Shown: piece by piece, positions 34,503-44,629 of the stretch
Numbering within the stretch: the first letter of the stretch is position 1
Layout of the letters: every line of letters starts with the position of its first letter
NCBI GenBank assembly: GCA_013298125.1
Contig: JAAFJP010000006.1
Span: 62,001 to 126,000 of the forward strand
Origin: Cytophagales bacterium
GTDB taxonomy: Bacteria; Bacteroidota; Bacteroidia; Cytophagales; Spirosomataceae
Direction: 5' to 3'
DNA: 64,000 bases
The notes under the pieces: model-generated
The model's database searches: none
Seen by the model: the letters and a program-made list of their open reading frames with translations, nothing else
Told to the model about the DNA's origin: nothing
Position numbers and translations under genes: made by a program

Positions 34503-35366
34503 CTATCCCAAATAAGTCTTCAAAGCCTTACTTCTTGATGTATGTCTCAAACGACGAATGGCTTTTTCTTTAATCTGACGCACACGCTCACGAGTAAGAT
34601 TGAATTTTTCTCCAATTTCTTCCAAGGTCATAGCGTGTTCTCCGTTTAATCCGAAATATAAAGTCACAACATCAGCTTCACGTTGTGTCAAAGTTGATAA
34701 AGCTCTCTGAACCTCACGACGCAAAGAATCATTAATTAAACCTGAATCTGGCTTATCTTCTCCGTCGTTTTCCAAAACGTCCAACAAAGAGTTTTCTTCC
34801 CCTTGAACAAAAGGAGCATCCATAGATACGTGACGACCTGAGATTTTCAAAGTATCAACAACTTCGCCCGTAGAAATTTCTAAAACCTCCGCTAATTCTT
34901 CTGGTGTTGGCTCACGCTCAAATTTTTGCTCTAATTCCGAAAACGTTTTCGAGATTTTGTTCAAAGAACCCACACGGTTCAATGGCAAACGTACAATACG
35001 AGATTGTTCTGCCAAAGCCTGTAAAATTGATTGACGAATCCACCAAACGGCATAAGAAATAAACTTAAATCCACGAGTTTCATCAAAACGTTGTGCCGCT
35101 TTGATAAGTCCTAAATTACCCTCATTGATAAGGTCGCCGAGGCTAAGTCCTTGATTTTGATATTGTTTCGCAACAGATACCACAAAACGAAGGTTCGCTT
35201 TTGTGAGTCTCTCCAAGGATAATTGGTCTCCGTCACGAATTTTTTGAGCTAAAATAACTTCCTCCTCTGGTGTCAATAAATCCACCTTACCGATTTCTTG
35301 TAGATACTTATCAAGCGATTGACTTTCTCTGTTCGTAATCTGTTTACTAATTTTTAGCTGTCTCAT
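34503..35366 (-). CDS. rpoD: primary RNA polymerase sigma factor
   Basis: This 287-residue sigma-70 factor lacks region 1.1, as is usual in Bacteroidota. Region 1.2 begins at [19 protein letters not shown], region 2 includes [17 protein letters not shown] and [18 protein letters not shown], and region 4 ends with [19 protein letters not shown]. It directs transcription from the TTG/TAnnTTTG promoters seen through this window. It is monocistronic and convergent with the preceding unknown gene. Confidence 0.96.
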   Translation of the reverse strand: MRQLKISKQITNRESQSLDKYLQEIGKVDLLTPEEEVILAQKIRDGDQLSLERLTKANLRFVVSVAKQYQNQGLSLGDLINEGNLGLIKAAQRFDETRGFKFISYAVWWIRQSILQALAEQSRIVRLPLNRVGSLNKISKTFSELEQKFEREPTPEELAEVLEISTGEVVDTLKISGRHVSMDAPFVQGEENSLLDVLENDGEDKPDSGLINDSLRREVQRALSTLTQREADVVTLYFGLNGEHAMTLEEIGEKFNLTRERVRQIKEKAIRRLRHTSRSKALKTYLG

Positions 35367-35554
35367 ATTTTTTTAAATGGTTAACAAACCGCTTTAATTT
35401 ATAATAATGGAATCGTTTGAAAGATGAAAAGAACAATGTACAAAACCAAACGACTATATAAGTACAAAAAGTACAAATTATAATCGTTTGGTAAGAAAAT
35501 AATTCTAATAAATCATTCGTATAAAAGAATAACGTATATTCTTGGAGTTTTGTT

Positions 35555-37684
35555 CTATTTTGTTTCGGGCTTTGGTAAAAGAGCCTTTCTCGACAAACGG
35601 AATTTTCCTGTTTTCTTATCTACTTCAATCAATTTCACTTTCACTTGCTCACCGATTTGAAGAACTCCCTCAACCGTTTCTAAACGCTCCCACTTGATTT
35701 CAGAAATATGTAAAAGTCCGTCTTTGCCAGGTAAGAACTCAACGAAAGCACCAAATGGCATGATTGATTTCACAACACCATCGTAGATTTCGCCTTCTTC
35801 TGGAATCATCACGATACCTTTCACCATCGAAACGGCTTTGTCCATTGACTCTTTATTGGCAGAGAAAATAGAAACATAACCACCATCTGGTTTTTCTTCA
35901 ATCGTAACGGTTGCACCTGATTGTTTTTGAATATCTTGAACAACTTTTCCACCAGGTCCGATTACGGCTCCGATTTGTTCTTTCATAATCTTAATGACAA
36001 CAGCACGTGGAGTTTGTGGTTTCAAATCAGGTCTTGGTGTTGAAATCGCCTCCTTCATTTTACCCAAAATATGTAAACGTCCTTGTTTCGCTTGGTTCAA
36101 TGCTTCTACCAAAACATCATACGAAAGACCATCTACTTTAATGTCCATTTGGCAAGCGGTAATACCTTTTTCAGTACCAGTTACCTTGAAATCCATATCT
36201 CCCAAGTGATCTTCATCACCCAAAATATCCGAAAGAACTGCATATTTACCAGTTTTTGGATCAGAAATCAAACCCATTGCAATACCTGAAACAGGTGCTG
36301 AGATTTGAATACCTGCATCCATCAAGGCTAACGTTCCTGCACATACAGTTGCCATCGAAGACGAACCGTTTGATTCAAGGATATCAGAAACTACACGGAT
36401 AGTATAAGGATTATTAGCATCATCAGGCAATACTTTTTTCAAAGCACGCATAGCTAAATTACCATGTCCAACCTCACGACGACCTGGACCTCTGTTTGGT
36501 TTAACTTCACCCGTTGAGAAACCTGGGAAGTTATAGTGCAACATGAAACGATTATAGCCAGAAACCATTGCCGAATCAATCATTTGCTCGTCCATTTTCG
36601 TACCCAATGTAACAGTAGTCAATGATTGTGTTTCACCACGTGTGAAAACTGCCGAACCATGTGGTGAAGGCAAATAATCAACTTCACAAGTGATTTGACG
36701 GATTTCATCTAATTTACGACCATCCAAACGGAAACGTTCAGTAATCACCATTTGACGAACAGCCTCTTTCTCAATATCGTGGAAATATACTTTCGCTAAT
36801 GATTTATTTACTGTCGAATCTTCTGGTAAAGCATCGAAATATTCAGCTTCAACTGCCTTGAATGATTCTTTACGACCACTTTTACTTGGATTTGCTAATT
36901 TTGCAACCTCATAAAATTTATTGTAATAGCCATCCCATAATTCTTTTCTTAAATCTTCATCGTGTGTTTCGTGAGAATAGACACGTTTTTCAGTTTTTCC
37001 AACTTCTTGTGTTAATTCCACTAAGGCTTTACAATGAACTCTGATAGCATCGTGTGCAAGTCTCAATGCTTCTAACATATCCTCTTCTGAACATTCTTGC
37101 ATTTCACCTTCTACCATCAAAATATCGTTAGCATTTGCCGCTACGATTAATTCCATTTCAGCTTGCTCAATTTGAGTAACCGTTGGATTAACCACAAATT
37201 CTCCTTTGATTTTAGCAACACGAACCTCCGAAATTGGTCCATTGAAAGGAATATCAGAAACTGCAATACAAGCTGCCGCCGCTAAACCAGCAAAAGCATC
37301 TGGTGAGATAGTTTCATCGGCAGAAATCATCGTGATTGCAACCTGTGTATCTGCGTGATAGTCTGATGGGAACGTTGGGCGTAAAGCTCTATCCACCAAG
37401 CGACTCACTAAAATTTCGTAATCTGAAAGTCTTGCTTCACGACGTAAAAAACCTCCTGGGATTTTACCTGCCGAAGCAAATTTTTCTTGATAATCAACTG
37501 ATAATGGAAGGAAATCTACTCCATCCTTTGCAAAATTGGCAGACACTACTGTTGCCAACAACATCATGTTTCCGCTTCTTACAACCACAGAACCATCCGC
37601 CTGTTTCGCAAGTTTACCCGTTTCGATAGAAATTTCTTTCCCATCGGGCATTGTTATTTTTTTCGTTATTACGTTAAACGACAT
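35555..37684 (-). CDS. pnp: polynucleotide phosphorylase
   Basis: This 709-residue 3'-5' exoribonuclease has two RNase PH domains (the second from about residue 310, with [20 protein letters not shown] and [13 protein letters not shown]), then a KH domain ([20 protein letters not shown]) and an S1 domain ([20 protein letters not shown]). Full length and intact. It follows rpsO on the same strand with a terminator between, the rpsO-pnp order conserved across many bacteria. Confidence 0.97.
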   Translation of the reverse strand: MSFNVITKKITMPDGKEISIETGKLAKQADGSVVVRSGNMMLLATVVSANFAKDGVDFLPLSVDYQEKFASAGKIPGGFLRREARLSDYEILVSRLVDRALRPTFPSDYHADTQVAITMISADETISPDAFAGLAAAACIAVSDIPFNGPISEVRVAKIKGEFVVNPTVTQIEQAEMELIVAANANDILMVEGEMQECSEEDMLEALRLAHDAIRVHCKALVELTQEVGKTEKRVYSHETHDEDLRKELWDGYYNKFYEVAKLANPSKSGRKESFKAVEAEYFDALPEDSTVNKSLAKVYFHDIEKEAVRQMVITERFRLDGRKLDEIRQITCEVDYLPSPHGSAVFTRGETQSLTTVTLGTKMDEQMIDSAMVSGYNRFMLHYNFPGFSTGEVKPNRGPGRREVGHGNLAMRALKKVLPDDANNPYTIRVVSDILESNGSSSMATVCAGTLALMDAGIQISAPVSGIAMGLISDPKTGKYAVLSDILGDEDHLGDMDFKVTGTEKGITACQMDIKVDGLSYDVLVEALNQAKQGRLHILGKMKEAISTPRPDLKPQTPRAVVIKIMKEQIGAVIGPGGKVVQDIQKQSGATVTIEEKPDGGYVSIFSANKESMDKAVSMVKGIVMIPEEGEIYDGVVKSIMPFGAFVEFLPGKDGLLHISEIKWERLETVEGVLQIGEQVKVKLIEVDKKTGKFRLSRKALLPKPETK

Positions 37685-37847
37685 ATTTTTTTTGATTTTA
37701 CCTTTTATTATCTTTTAACCTAAATAAAAGGGTTTTGTTGGAATTGAATCATTAATTTCTTTCTTGTCAATCATTAATCATCATGTTTCGTTTAGAAGTA
37801 GAATTTTGACAAGAACATAAATTAACGAGTATCCGAAGAGAGGAAAT

Positions 37848-37878
37848 AAAAAGTAGGCAATTGAAACCAATTGCCTAC
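37848..37878 (-). terminator. rpsO terminator
   Basis: An 11-bp stem GTAGGCAATTG/CAATTGCCTAC (37853-37863 with 37868-37878) has a 4-nt loop and T5 on the minus strand. It separates rpsO from pnp. Confidence 0.85.
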
Positions 37879-37885
37879 CAAAATA

Positions 37886-38161
37886 CTATTTTCTGATGCC
37901 GAGTTCAGCAATAATAGCACGGTAACGAGTAATATCCACTTTGATTAAATAATCTAAGAGACTTCTACGTTTACCAACCAATTTCAAAAGTCCCAAACGA
38001 GTAGAATGGTCTTTCTTGTTTTTCTTTAAATGTTCAGTCAAGTGATTGATTCTAAAAGAGAATAACGCTATTTGCGACTCAGCAGAACCAGTATCGATTT
38101 TTGACTTTCCGTGTCCACGAGATTCGAAAATCTCCTGTTTTACTTCTGAAGTTAAATACAT
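37886..38161 (-). CDS. rpsO: 30S ribosomal protein S15
   Basis: This 91-residue protein ([16 protein letters not shown] to AELGIRK) binds 16S rRNA early in 30S assembly. Conserved segments are [20 protein letters not shown] and [15 protein letters not shown]. The reading frame extends upstream to an ATG at 38203, but the promoter at 38201-38230 places the transcript start near 38194, and family length supports the ATG at 38161. A terminator follows before pnp. Confidence 0.96.
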   Translation of the reverse strand: MYLTSEVKQEIFESRGHGKSKIDTGSAESQIALFSFRINHLTEHLKKNKKDHSTRLGLLKLVGKRRSLLDYLIKVDITRYRAIIAELGIRK

Positions 38162-38200
38162 CTTCAACCAGTTTAAATTGTTAATAATTATGAAAACGTG

Positions 38201-38230
38201 CAAAATTAGCGTTTTTATTACGTATTAGCA
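38201..38230 (-). promoter_or_regulatory. rpsO promoter
   Basis: Minus-strand TTG (38228-38230), a 19-bp spacer and TAATTTTG (38201-38208) continuing as CACG. This is the same TAATTTTGCA-type box found before the tRNA genes. Confidence 0.8.
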
Positions 38231-39720
38231 AGTTTAACTCCAAATTTATTAGAAATCCAAGCCCCAAACTTGGTTTTTGAGAAGTTTTCTTTAAATCTAT
38301 TAAAATAAATTATATACACATCCGACTCAAATAATCTGGAGTCATTTCTGGCTTTATTGAGAAAATATAAACCAAAGAAGAAGAGTACAGTATTGGAAAT
38401 CCACGCACCTACTTGTACAATCACACGACTTTCTTTTGCAGCTTTATCGCCTTGTTGGGTCATTACATACATCAAAATAAAAAAGATGATAGCAATTACT
38501 ACGGGCAATCCAAAACCGCCTTTTTTGATGATTCCACCCAAAGGAGCTCCTATTAGAAACATCACAAAAACGGCTATGGCATTGGTAAATTTATGATGCC
38601 ATTCCAAATTAGTCCTATGTGAATCTTCTTCTTTTGCTTTCAATGAACCTATACTTATTTCCGCAAATGAAATTACATTATTGGCTTGACTTAAAGCATA
38701 TTCAACTCTTTGACTCGGATACGCTCCCAAAGTTGTTTTTCGTTTTTTGACTGAATCAATCCAATTTTTTTTATTTTTTCTAAGTTCAGAAAATACTTTT
38801 TTATTTGATTGACTTACTTGTCTTTCGTAGGAAAAATATGATGCTGAGCTTGCTACAAATCCGCTTTTCAAGGATTGATATGATTTTTTTAACGAATCTG
38901 AATCTTTACCCAATTCAGAAAGCCCACGCATCATTTGGTGATGTTTAAACTGGTCTTCTTCGGTTTTGTGCATATCAAAAGCCGCCAAACTCATAATCAC
39001 TTTACTCTTCTTAAATCCATTGGCGGACATATCTGTAACGTTTGAATTACCTGTTTTGTCGGCATCCTCGGTGTAATCATTGCCATTGAACAATTCAAAA
39101 ATTAAGTATTGTTTATTCATAATGGTGTACATTAGAGCTGAGTCCGCCATAGTGATATGTCTATCCCCATCGTTTTTGGTATGGTCAAAAATGATGATAT
39201 TTTTTAGTGTTTTATTGTCTGGATATTTCTTTGAAACCTTGATACTGTACCCTGGTAAATCATTGTAGAAAATACCTTCTTTGATATTTAATGTTGTTTT
39301 TGTAGTTTTTATATCATATAATAGACTGTAACCTTTCAAATTAGCCCACGGTAGTGCCACATTGTTAAACCAAAAGGCAAAGATAGAAATAATGACGGCT
39401 ACCACAAACATAGGTCTCATGGCACGAGTTATCGAGATTCCTGCACTTTTGATGGCAGTTAATTCAAAATATTCACCTAAATTCCCATAGGTCATTAGGG
39501 TAGAAAGTAACATAGCCAATGGCAAAGCAATTGGAATGGTAATTAGACTAAAATAAAAAAATAATTTTAGGTACAACTCAACGCCTAAGTCTTTGCCAAA
39601 AAGGTCAGTAAAGTAGGCTACGATTAATCTCATCAAGAAAATAAATACCACTACCGCCAAAGTCATAATAAATGGTCGCCAGAATGATTTGAGAATGAGT
39701 TTATCTATTTTTTTTATCAT
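38218..39720 (-). CDS. LptF/LptG-family lipopolysaccharide export permease
   Basis: This 500-residue YjgP/YjgQ-family protein has an N-terminal membrane pair ([21 protein letters not shown]), the conserved [31 protein letters not shown] coupling region, a large periplasmic domain (about residues 130-370) and a C-terminal group of three membrane segments ([20 protein letters not shown]). It forms part of the ABC machinery that extracts lipopolysaccharide from the inner membrane. The periplasmic domain carries a lysine/serine-rich insertion. It cannot be assigned to F or G by eye. Confidence 0.9.
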   Translation of the reverse strand: MIKKIDKLILKSFWRPFIMTLAVVVFIFLMRLIVAYFTDLFGKDLGVELYLKLFFYFSLITIPIALPLAMLLSTLMTYGNLGEYFELTAIKSAGISITRAMRPMFVVAVIISIFAFWFNNVALPWANLKGYSLLYDIKTTKTTLNIKEGIFYNDLPGYSIKVSKKYPDNKTLKNIIIFDHTKNDGDRHITMADSALMYTIMNKQYLIFELFNGNDYTEDADKTGNSNVTDMSANGFKKSKVIMSLAAFDMHKTEEDQFKHHQMMRGLSELGKDSDSLKKSYQSLKSGFVASSASYFSYERQVSQSNKKVFSELRKNKKNWIDSVKKRKTTLGAYPSQRVEYALSQANNVISFAEISIGSLKAKEEDSHRTNLEWHHKFTNAIAVFVMFLIGAPLGGIIKKGGFGLPVVIAIIFFILMYVMTQQGDKAAKESRVIVQVGAWISNTVLFFFGLYFLNKARNDSRLFESDVYIIYFNRFKENFSKTKFGAWISNKFGVKLANT

Positions 39721-39828
39721 GTTTTCAAAAATAAAATGCTCGTGAATCTGGACGAAACACGAGCATCATGCATCTTTATTCAAACGCAAAAATACATCAA
39801 ATTGATTTCTTAGTATCGTTAAAAACTC

Positions 39829-40221
39829 TTAATTACCCACAATTTCCTTCAATTTATAGATTAAATCACCCCAAAGTTCTTCTAATTCATCATCGTCCGT
39901 ATTAGCGGAATAGTCAATCACTTTTAGGTATGTTGAACCTGTGAGTTCACTAACATCCATTTTGAATTCAAGATAGTTATGGTCTCTTTCTTCTGGATTG
40001 GCAGGAATGAAGTCAAATTTGGCTGATTTATTAAGTCGTAATTGTGAAAGTTTAGCGACATGGCTATCACCATCCCACTGAAAATCAAAGGTTGAGCTAT
40101 CCTTCAAGGTAACTTTTTCGGCAAACCATTGCTGCATACCCGAAGCTGAACTAATATATGGGAAAAGCACTTTTGGAGAGGCTCTTAACTCAAATTCTGC
40201 GACAAATTTATGTTTGTTCAT
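39829..40221 (-). CDS. START-like (SRPBCC) domain protein
   Basis: This 130-residue single-domain protein of the AHSA1/START-like group has N-terminal KHKFVAEFELRASPKVLFPY and GMQQWFAEKVTLKDSSTFDFQWDG. The fold makes a hydrophobic ligand pocket; the ligand is unknown. A TACCTTTG promoter with a well-spaced TTG precedes it by about 90 bases. No signal peptide, so it is cytoplasmic. Confidence 0.8.
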   Translation of the reverse strand: MNKHKFVAEFELRASPKVLFPYISSASGMQQWFAEKVTLKDSSTFDFQWDGDSHVAKLSQLRLNKSAKFDFIPANPEERDHNYLEFKMDVSELTGSTYLKVIDYSANTDDDELEELWGDLIYKLKEIVGN

Positions 40222-40307
40222 ATTTTTTAAAGATTTAGCGTATTCTCAAATCTCACAAAGTTTCTTCAAAAATACATCGGCAATAAAATACCTCAATTCT
40301 GTAATGG

Positions 40308-40337
40308 CAAAGGTATAAATGTAAATGAAATTAGCAA
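40308..40337 (-). promoter_or_regulatory. promoter of START-like gene
   Basis: Minus-strand TTG (40335-40337), a 19-bp spacer and TACCTTTG (40308-40315). The remaining gap 40338-40504 is A/T-rich with no other supported feature. Confidence 0.7.
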
Positions 40338-40504
40338 GCATTTTTTTTAATTTTACAAAAGCATTTTTTCTTTCCTATTGATTATCAATGACTTAAACCT
40401 TAAAATAATTTAATTTTAGTAACAACTTGTTGAGCCTAATTTACGGTCATAAGCTACTGACTATCAGGATTTAAGGATTTATTTTCAAAAAAGTATCAAA
40501 ATGA

Positions 40505-40536
40505 TTTGTCTTAAAATATTAAAATTCTTAATTTTG
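40505..40536 (+). promoter_or_regulatory. tRNA-Met promoter
   Basis: TTTG at 40505-40508, a 20-bp spacer and TAATTTTG at 40529-40536, continuing CACC. It ends 14 bases before the tRNA. Confidence 0.75.
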
Positions 40537-40550
40537 CACCAGATTAATAC

Positions 40551-40624
40551 TGCGGGATAGCTCAGATGGTTAGAGCGTAGGATTCATAACCCTAAGGTCG
40601 GCAGTTCGATCCTGCTTCCCGCAA
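40551..40624 (+). tRNA. tRNA-Met (CAT anticodon)
   Basis: The 74-nt cloverleaf has a 7-bp acceptor stem TGCGGGA/TCCCGCA, D-stem GCTC/GAGC, anticodon loop TTCATAA and T-arm GGCAG-TTCGATC-CTGCT. The U1-A72 pair argues against initiator tRNA. There is an A-C mismatch at the base of the anticodon stem. CCA is not encoded. A lysidine-modified tRNA-Ile with CAT cannot be fully excluded by eye. Confidence 0.88.
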
Positions 40625-40626
40625 CT

Positions 40627-40664
40627 AAAAATCCTTTACCGAAAATTTCAGTAAGGGATTTTTT
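40627..40664 (+). terminator. tRNA-Met terminator
   Basis: Stem AATCCTTTAC/GTAAGGGATT (40630-40639 with 40651-40660, one G-T pair) is followed by T6. It may also serve the convergent gene. Confidence 0.75.
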
Positions 40665-40671
40665 ATTTCAA

Positions 40672-42156
40672 TTATTCAAAATCATCTTCAAAGACAACCT
40701 TACCCGTATAACTGTCACTCAATTTTACCCAATCTACTGAACCTGAGCCTTTGAAATTATAAGAAACTACTTTTATTTTCCCTAAATCTCCTTTGTATCG
40801 TAATCTGTGAATTTCTTTATCATTGACATAAATATAAGCTACATGATTTTGTAATTTTATTTTAACGACTTGCCATTCTTGCAAGTTTAAATCCATAAAA
40901 CTTAACAGTTTTTCATTTCCAGTAATCGTAGTTTCAGCAATATGTAAAACAGCATATTCAATACAGTCTTGCATAAAACTCGCACCAACGCCTTGCATAT
41001 TATCAGTTCGTAAGCCTATTGATGAATCATAACATAGAATACCTCCATCGTTCTGATTATTTTTAATTTTCGTTTCAAAGATTGCACTATCACCGTCAAG
41101 TTCAAAATCTTTGACCATGTAATGTTGTGTCCAAGAATGATTTTTAGCATCTGGCTCATCAAGTTGAAAAGGAGAAAGATGTAATATGCCTTTGTTTACA
41201 GCGAAATTTGGTGGTTTATTTCGCCCTTCCCAATTGTTACCTGCTAAAAATGATGTCCATTTATCACCCGTATAAACAATTTTTTTTATGGTGCGAATTA
41301 CCTGATTTCTTACAATCAGCTTTATAATCCATATGTTAGGTTTGAAATAAGTATGTGAAATTGTATCTGTCTTGTTTTTGTAAGTTTCTTGATAAGTATT
41401 TTCATTTGTTTTCTTATTAAAGTCATTCATGTAGGTTACATCAAAACCGTAATCTATCATTACACTATCACAATCGAGGGAACTGACATCGTAACAAATT
41501 TTGAAGTGATTGTTATTGGGTTTTGCATAATCTTCAATAATCTCAAATTTTACTTTGCCTAATTGTTCATCAGTGAAGGGTCTATTTTTGTACCAGCTAT
41601 AACCATAGAAAGCAGTTGCAAACCCTACCAGACAAATTAAAATCGTTAAAACTGCCTTCCTAAAATATTTACTTTTCCAAAAAGGTTCTTTCAGTTCAAT
41701 AACATAATCAGTATCCTGGGGGAGTTCATAAGTTTTGGTTCTCTGTGGTAATAGTGATTGATAAACCTGTACATAGTTTACTACAACTGGCTCTTGGGGC
41801 AAGTTGGGTTGAGTTTTTTCTTTAAAATCTTGCCAACCTTCAAAGCCCAAATAATACGCCAAGCAATTACGGGTATGGGTTTGCAGGCGAATCTCATGAT
41901 TATTTTTCAAAATCCTCCGCAAATTCTCTTTACTTATCATCATTTCCAAACGCACTTTTGAAGGTAATTTCTGACGAAGTGTGTTGTCAACATCATCATG
42001 CAATTCTTCTACAAAAGCGTTTAGGCTTGGCAAACCCTCAAAATTATCTACCTCAATGGTGGGGAAATGTTGCCATTTAACAGCCCATTCATCAAAGATT
42101 TTTTGAAAAAATTGCTCTTTTAATTCTTGTAAATAGTAAAAGTTTATTGAAGTCAT
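40672..42156 (-). CDS. membrane protein with C-terminal LamG-like domain, unknown role
   Basis: The 494-residue protein has a cytoplasmic helical N-terminal part (about 1-165), one membrane segment (KAVLTILICLVGFATAFYGY, about residues 168-187) and an extracytoplasmic part. The final 190 residues look like a concanavalin/LamG or DUF1080-type beta-sandwich (EWQVVKIKLQNHVAYIYVND, then GSGSVDWVKLSDSYTG). The N-terminal segment includes an RNCLAYYLGFEGWQDFKEK motif. I do not recognise the whole family. It may link extracellular glycan binding to an intracellular domain; that is speculation. Confidence 0.6.
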   Translation of the reverse strand: MTSINFYYLQELKEQFFQKIFDEWAVKWQHFPTIEVDNFEGLPSLNAFVEELHDDVDNTLRQKLPSKVRLEMMISKENLRRILKNNHEIRLQTHTRNCLAYYLGFEGWQDFKEKTQPNLPQEPVVVNYVQVYQSLLPQRTKTYELPQDTDYVIELKEPFWKSKYFRKAVLTILICLVGFATAFYGYSWYKNRPFTDEQLGKVKFEIIEDYAKPNNNHFKICYDVSSLDCDSVMIDYGFDVTYMNDFNKKTNENTYQETYKNKTDTISHTYFKPNIWIIKLIVRNQVIRTIKKIVYTGDKWTSFLAGNNWEGRNKPPNFAVNKGILHLSPFQLDEPDAKNHSWTQHYMVKDFELDGDSAIFETKIKNNQNDGGILCYDSSIGLRTDNMQGVGASFMQDCIEYAVLHIAETTITGNEKLLSFMDLNLQEWQVVKIKLQNHVAYIYVNDKEIHRLRYKGDLGKIKVVSYNFKGSGSVDWVKLSDSYTGKVVFEDDFE

Positions 42157-42649
42157 TAGAGAATTTGGTAGTTAACAGTACCAGATTGATTTTTTTTGAT
42201 TTTGACAAAAAAGTTTTGTAAGTATTTAAATTGTTGATAATAAGACAATTACTGTTTTGACAAAGGTTTTGATATTTTGTCAAAACAGTAGGTTTAGTGT
42301 GAGTTTGAATATTGAAGTGTTGTTTTGTAGAGTTATCAGTCTTTATAAAATAACCTTTCGAATGAAACAATAATAGCTAATATTCGGCAAATGAAAAATA
42401 ATATTGACTTTCAACAAATAATAAAGTGCAATATTAAAAATTTTATAGACTTATGATACAGGGGGAAACCCTATTTCTATTTGTTTTTGTACAACTGGTC
42501 AAAAGTGATTTTTTTGATAATGGCTTATATGTAGTGGATTTACCTGTTATGTGTAGAAGACTCTTACCTACTGTTGAAAAGGCAATTTTATAATCACGAA
42601 GAAAAAAAATGGAATTTAAAATATCAGGAAACAAATATTACCATTATTT
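42157..42649. other. 493-bp intergenic region with operator-like inverted repeat
   Basis: The gap between two divergent genes holds a perfect 14-bp inverted repeat ACTGTTTTGACAAA (42251-42264 with 42276-42289), with partial copies of TTTTGACAAA nearby at about 42200. A plus-strand 46-codon ORF (42453-42593, starting MIQGETLFLFVFVQLVKSDF) may be a small gene or gene remnant; I cannot tell. The rest is A/T-rich. Confidence 0.4.
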
Positions 42650-42991
42650 ATGAAAACATACAAACAAACCACAAATGAAAATCATTTAGTACTCAACAAA
42701 AAGACTTCAATCAAAGTCAGTATCAAAGACGTAGTTTTACTAAAAGGAGAAATTAACTATACTATTTTTCACTTCAAATATGGAAGAAATAAAGTGGTGT
42801 CATATACTCTGAAATTCTTTGAAGAGTACCTTACAACTCAGGGTTTTGTAAGGGTTCATCGGAGTTGTATCATCAATCCAAAATTTGTGAAAGAATATGA
42901 TAGAAGTACACAAATGCTCTTGATGGCAAATGGTGAGATGGTGAGTATTTCGAGGAGAAGGCAGAAAGAATTTGAGGGGTTTAGGGTGTAA
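42650..42991 (+). CDS. stand-alone LytTR DNA-binding regulator
   Basis: The 113-residue protein consists almost entirely of a LytTR domain (VSIKDVVLLKGEINYTIFHF, then FVRVHRSCIINPKFVKEYDR and MANGEMVSISRRRQKEF). There is no receiver domain, so it is not a classical response regulator. LytTR proteins bind repeated sites near promoters. The long upstream gap carries a perfect inverted repeat that might be a target or an autoregulatory site, although LytTR sites are usually direct repeats. Confidence 0.88.
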   Translation: MKTYKQTTNENHLVLNKKTSIKVSIKDVVLLKGEINYTIFHFKYGRNKVVSYTLKFFEEYLTTQGFVRVHRSCIINPKFVKEYDRSTQMLLMANGEMVSISRRRQKEFEGFRV

Positions 42992-42997
42992 TATTTA

Positions 42998-43036
42998 TCT
43001 GAATCAGGATTTTTTGATTTTGAATCCTGATTCAGA
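42998..43036. terminator. bidirectional hairpin with AATCCTGATTCAGA arms
   Basis: A perfect 14-bp stem TCTGAATCAGGATT/AATCCTGATTCAGA with an 11-nt loop lies between the convergent LytTR and rlmD genes. The arm is identical to 28294-28307. Confidence 0.75.
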
Positions 43037-43042
43037 AATAAT

Positions 43043-44452
43043 CTACCTCAAATCCAACCTCACCACATTCTCCACATGATGTGTCTGTGGGAACATATCC
43101 ACAGGTTGGACGGCTGTTACGGCATATTTTTCATCCAAAATTGCCAAATCTCTTGCCTGAGTGGCGGGATTACAACTTACATAAACAATTCTTTTAGGAG
43201 CGGCTTCTAACAAAACTCTTGTTACGGGTTCATCCATCCCTGCCCGTGGAGGGTCAGTAATTACGGTGTCTGGTCGTCCGTGTTGGCTCACAAAATCATA
43301 ACTTAACAACTTACGCATATCGCCTGCGTAGAACTCGGTATTCGTGATATTATTGATTTGTGAATTGATTTTTGCATCTTCAACTGCCATTTCCACATAT
43401 TCTAAACCAATCACTTTTTTGGCTTGACGAGCTACGAAATTGGCAATCGTTCCTGTGCCCGTGTATAGGTCATAAACAAACTCATCGCCCCGTAAATCAG
43501 CGTATTCACGAGTGATTTTGTATAATTCAAAGGCTTGTTTTGAATTGGTTTGGAAGAAAGATTTTGGTCCAACTCTGAATTTTAGACCTTCCATTTCTTC
43601 TACAATGTATGGTAATCCTTTGACGTTTACTACTTCTAAATCAAAAAAGGTGTCGTTTCCTTTCGTGTTGATGATATAATTTAACGAGGTGATTTCTGGA
43701 AATTTTATGGCTAAATGGTTCATTACCAAATCAATATCTTCTGGTTGGCAATAGGCAAACTGTACGATTACCATTAAATCTCCTGTGTTGGCAGTTCTGA
43801 TAATCAAGTTACGCAAAGCCCCTTTTTCTTGTTTGATTTGCTCGTAGTAATCCAAATTATGTTTTTGAGTAAACTCTCTCAACTCCAAGCGAATGGCGTT
43901 TGAAGGGTCAGGTTGGAGGTAACACTGGTCAATATCCAAAATTTTATCAAAACGTCTTGGAATATGAAAACCAAGGGCATTTCTTGAAAATTCTTCTCCC
44001 GAATCCATTTGTTCTTTGGTTAGCCAACGGTTTTGAGAGAAAGTATATTCCAATTTATTGCGATAATAAAACATATCAGCCGAAGGAAAAATTGGCTTGA
44101 TTTCGGGCAATTTTACTTTCGCTATTCTTTCTAAGGCATCTGTTACCTGACGAGTTTTGAAGTCTAATTGTACCTGATAATCAATGTGTTGCCATTTACA
44201 ACCACCGCAAGTACCAAAATGAGAACAAGTGGTTTCAGTCCTAAATTTAGAATTTGGACGAATGTTGAAAGCCACCGCTTCCATAAAACTTTTCTTCGAT
44301 TTCATCACTCGCAAATCGACCGTATCGCCAGGGGCAACAGGTCCTTCGATGAAAATGACTTTATCTTCAATTCGACTTATACATTTTGCATCAGAGGCAA
44401 AATCTTCAACTAAAACATTCTCAAAAATGGTATTTTCTTTTTTTCTCTTCAT
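43043..44452 (-). CDS. rlmD: 23S rRNA (uracil-C5)-methyltransferase, RlmD-like
   Basis: This 469-residue SAM-dependent enzyme has an N-terminal TRAM domain (FENVLVEDFASDAKCISRIE), a 4Fe-4S cysteine set (CSHFGTCGGCKWQ plus a later cysteine), the SAM site (DLYTGTGTIANFVARQAKKV), TDPPRAGMDEP and the catalytic YVSCNPATQARDL. It methylates C5 of a uracil in 23S rRNA; RlmD versus RlmCD or RumA-like specificity cannot be settled by eye. The frame runs upstream to 44542, but ATG 44452 (MKRKKENTIFENV) begins the recognisable domain. Confidence 0.9.
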   Translation of the reverse strand: MKRKKENTIFENVLVEDFASDAKCISRIEDKVIFIEGPVAPGDTVDLRVMKSKKSFMEAVAFNIRPNSKFRTETTCSHFGTCGGCKWQHIDYQVQLDFKTRQVTDALERIAKVKLPEIKPIFPSADMFYYRNKLEYTFSQNRWLTKEQMDSGEEFSRNALGFHIPRRFDKILDIDQCYLQPDPSNAIRLELREFTQKHNLDYYEQIKQEKGALRNLIIRTANTGDLMVIVQFAYCQPEDIDLVMNHLAIKFPEITSLNYIINTKGNDTFFDLEVVNVKGLPYIVEEMEGLKFRVGPKSFFQTNSKQAFELYKITREYADLRGDEFVYDLYTGTGTIANFVARQAKKVIGLEYVEMAVEDAKINSQINNITNTEFYAGDMRKLLSYDFVSQHGRPDTVITDPPRAGMDEPVTRVLLEAAPKRIVYVSCNPATQARDLAILDEKYAVTAVQPVDMFPQTHHVENVVRLDLR

Positions 44453-44629
44453 TGTAACCACATAGTTTTCATAGGTTACATAGAACACTACGTGAACCCA
44501 AATAATACTATTTTTATTATTTAATTGTGATAAGGGATACAAAAGTACGGAGTCTGAAAATTTATATTGATAAAAAGGTGTTAGTTTTAAGAAAATGAAG
44601 GAATTTTGTGTAAAAATTAATCACAAATA

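Noticed and set aside
40551-40624. Initiator tRNA-Met
   Set aside because: The 1-72 pair is formed and the anticodon stem lacks the three G-C pairs typical of initiators, so elongator Met (or Ile with lysidine) fits better.
42443-42634. 63-codon minus-strand ORF in the LytTR upstream gap
   Set aside because: Low-complexity composition, no family resemblance and no promoter.
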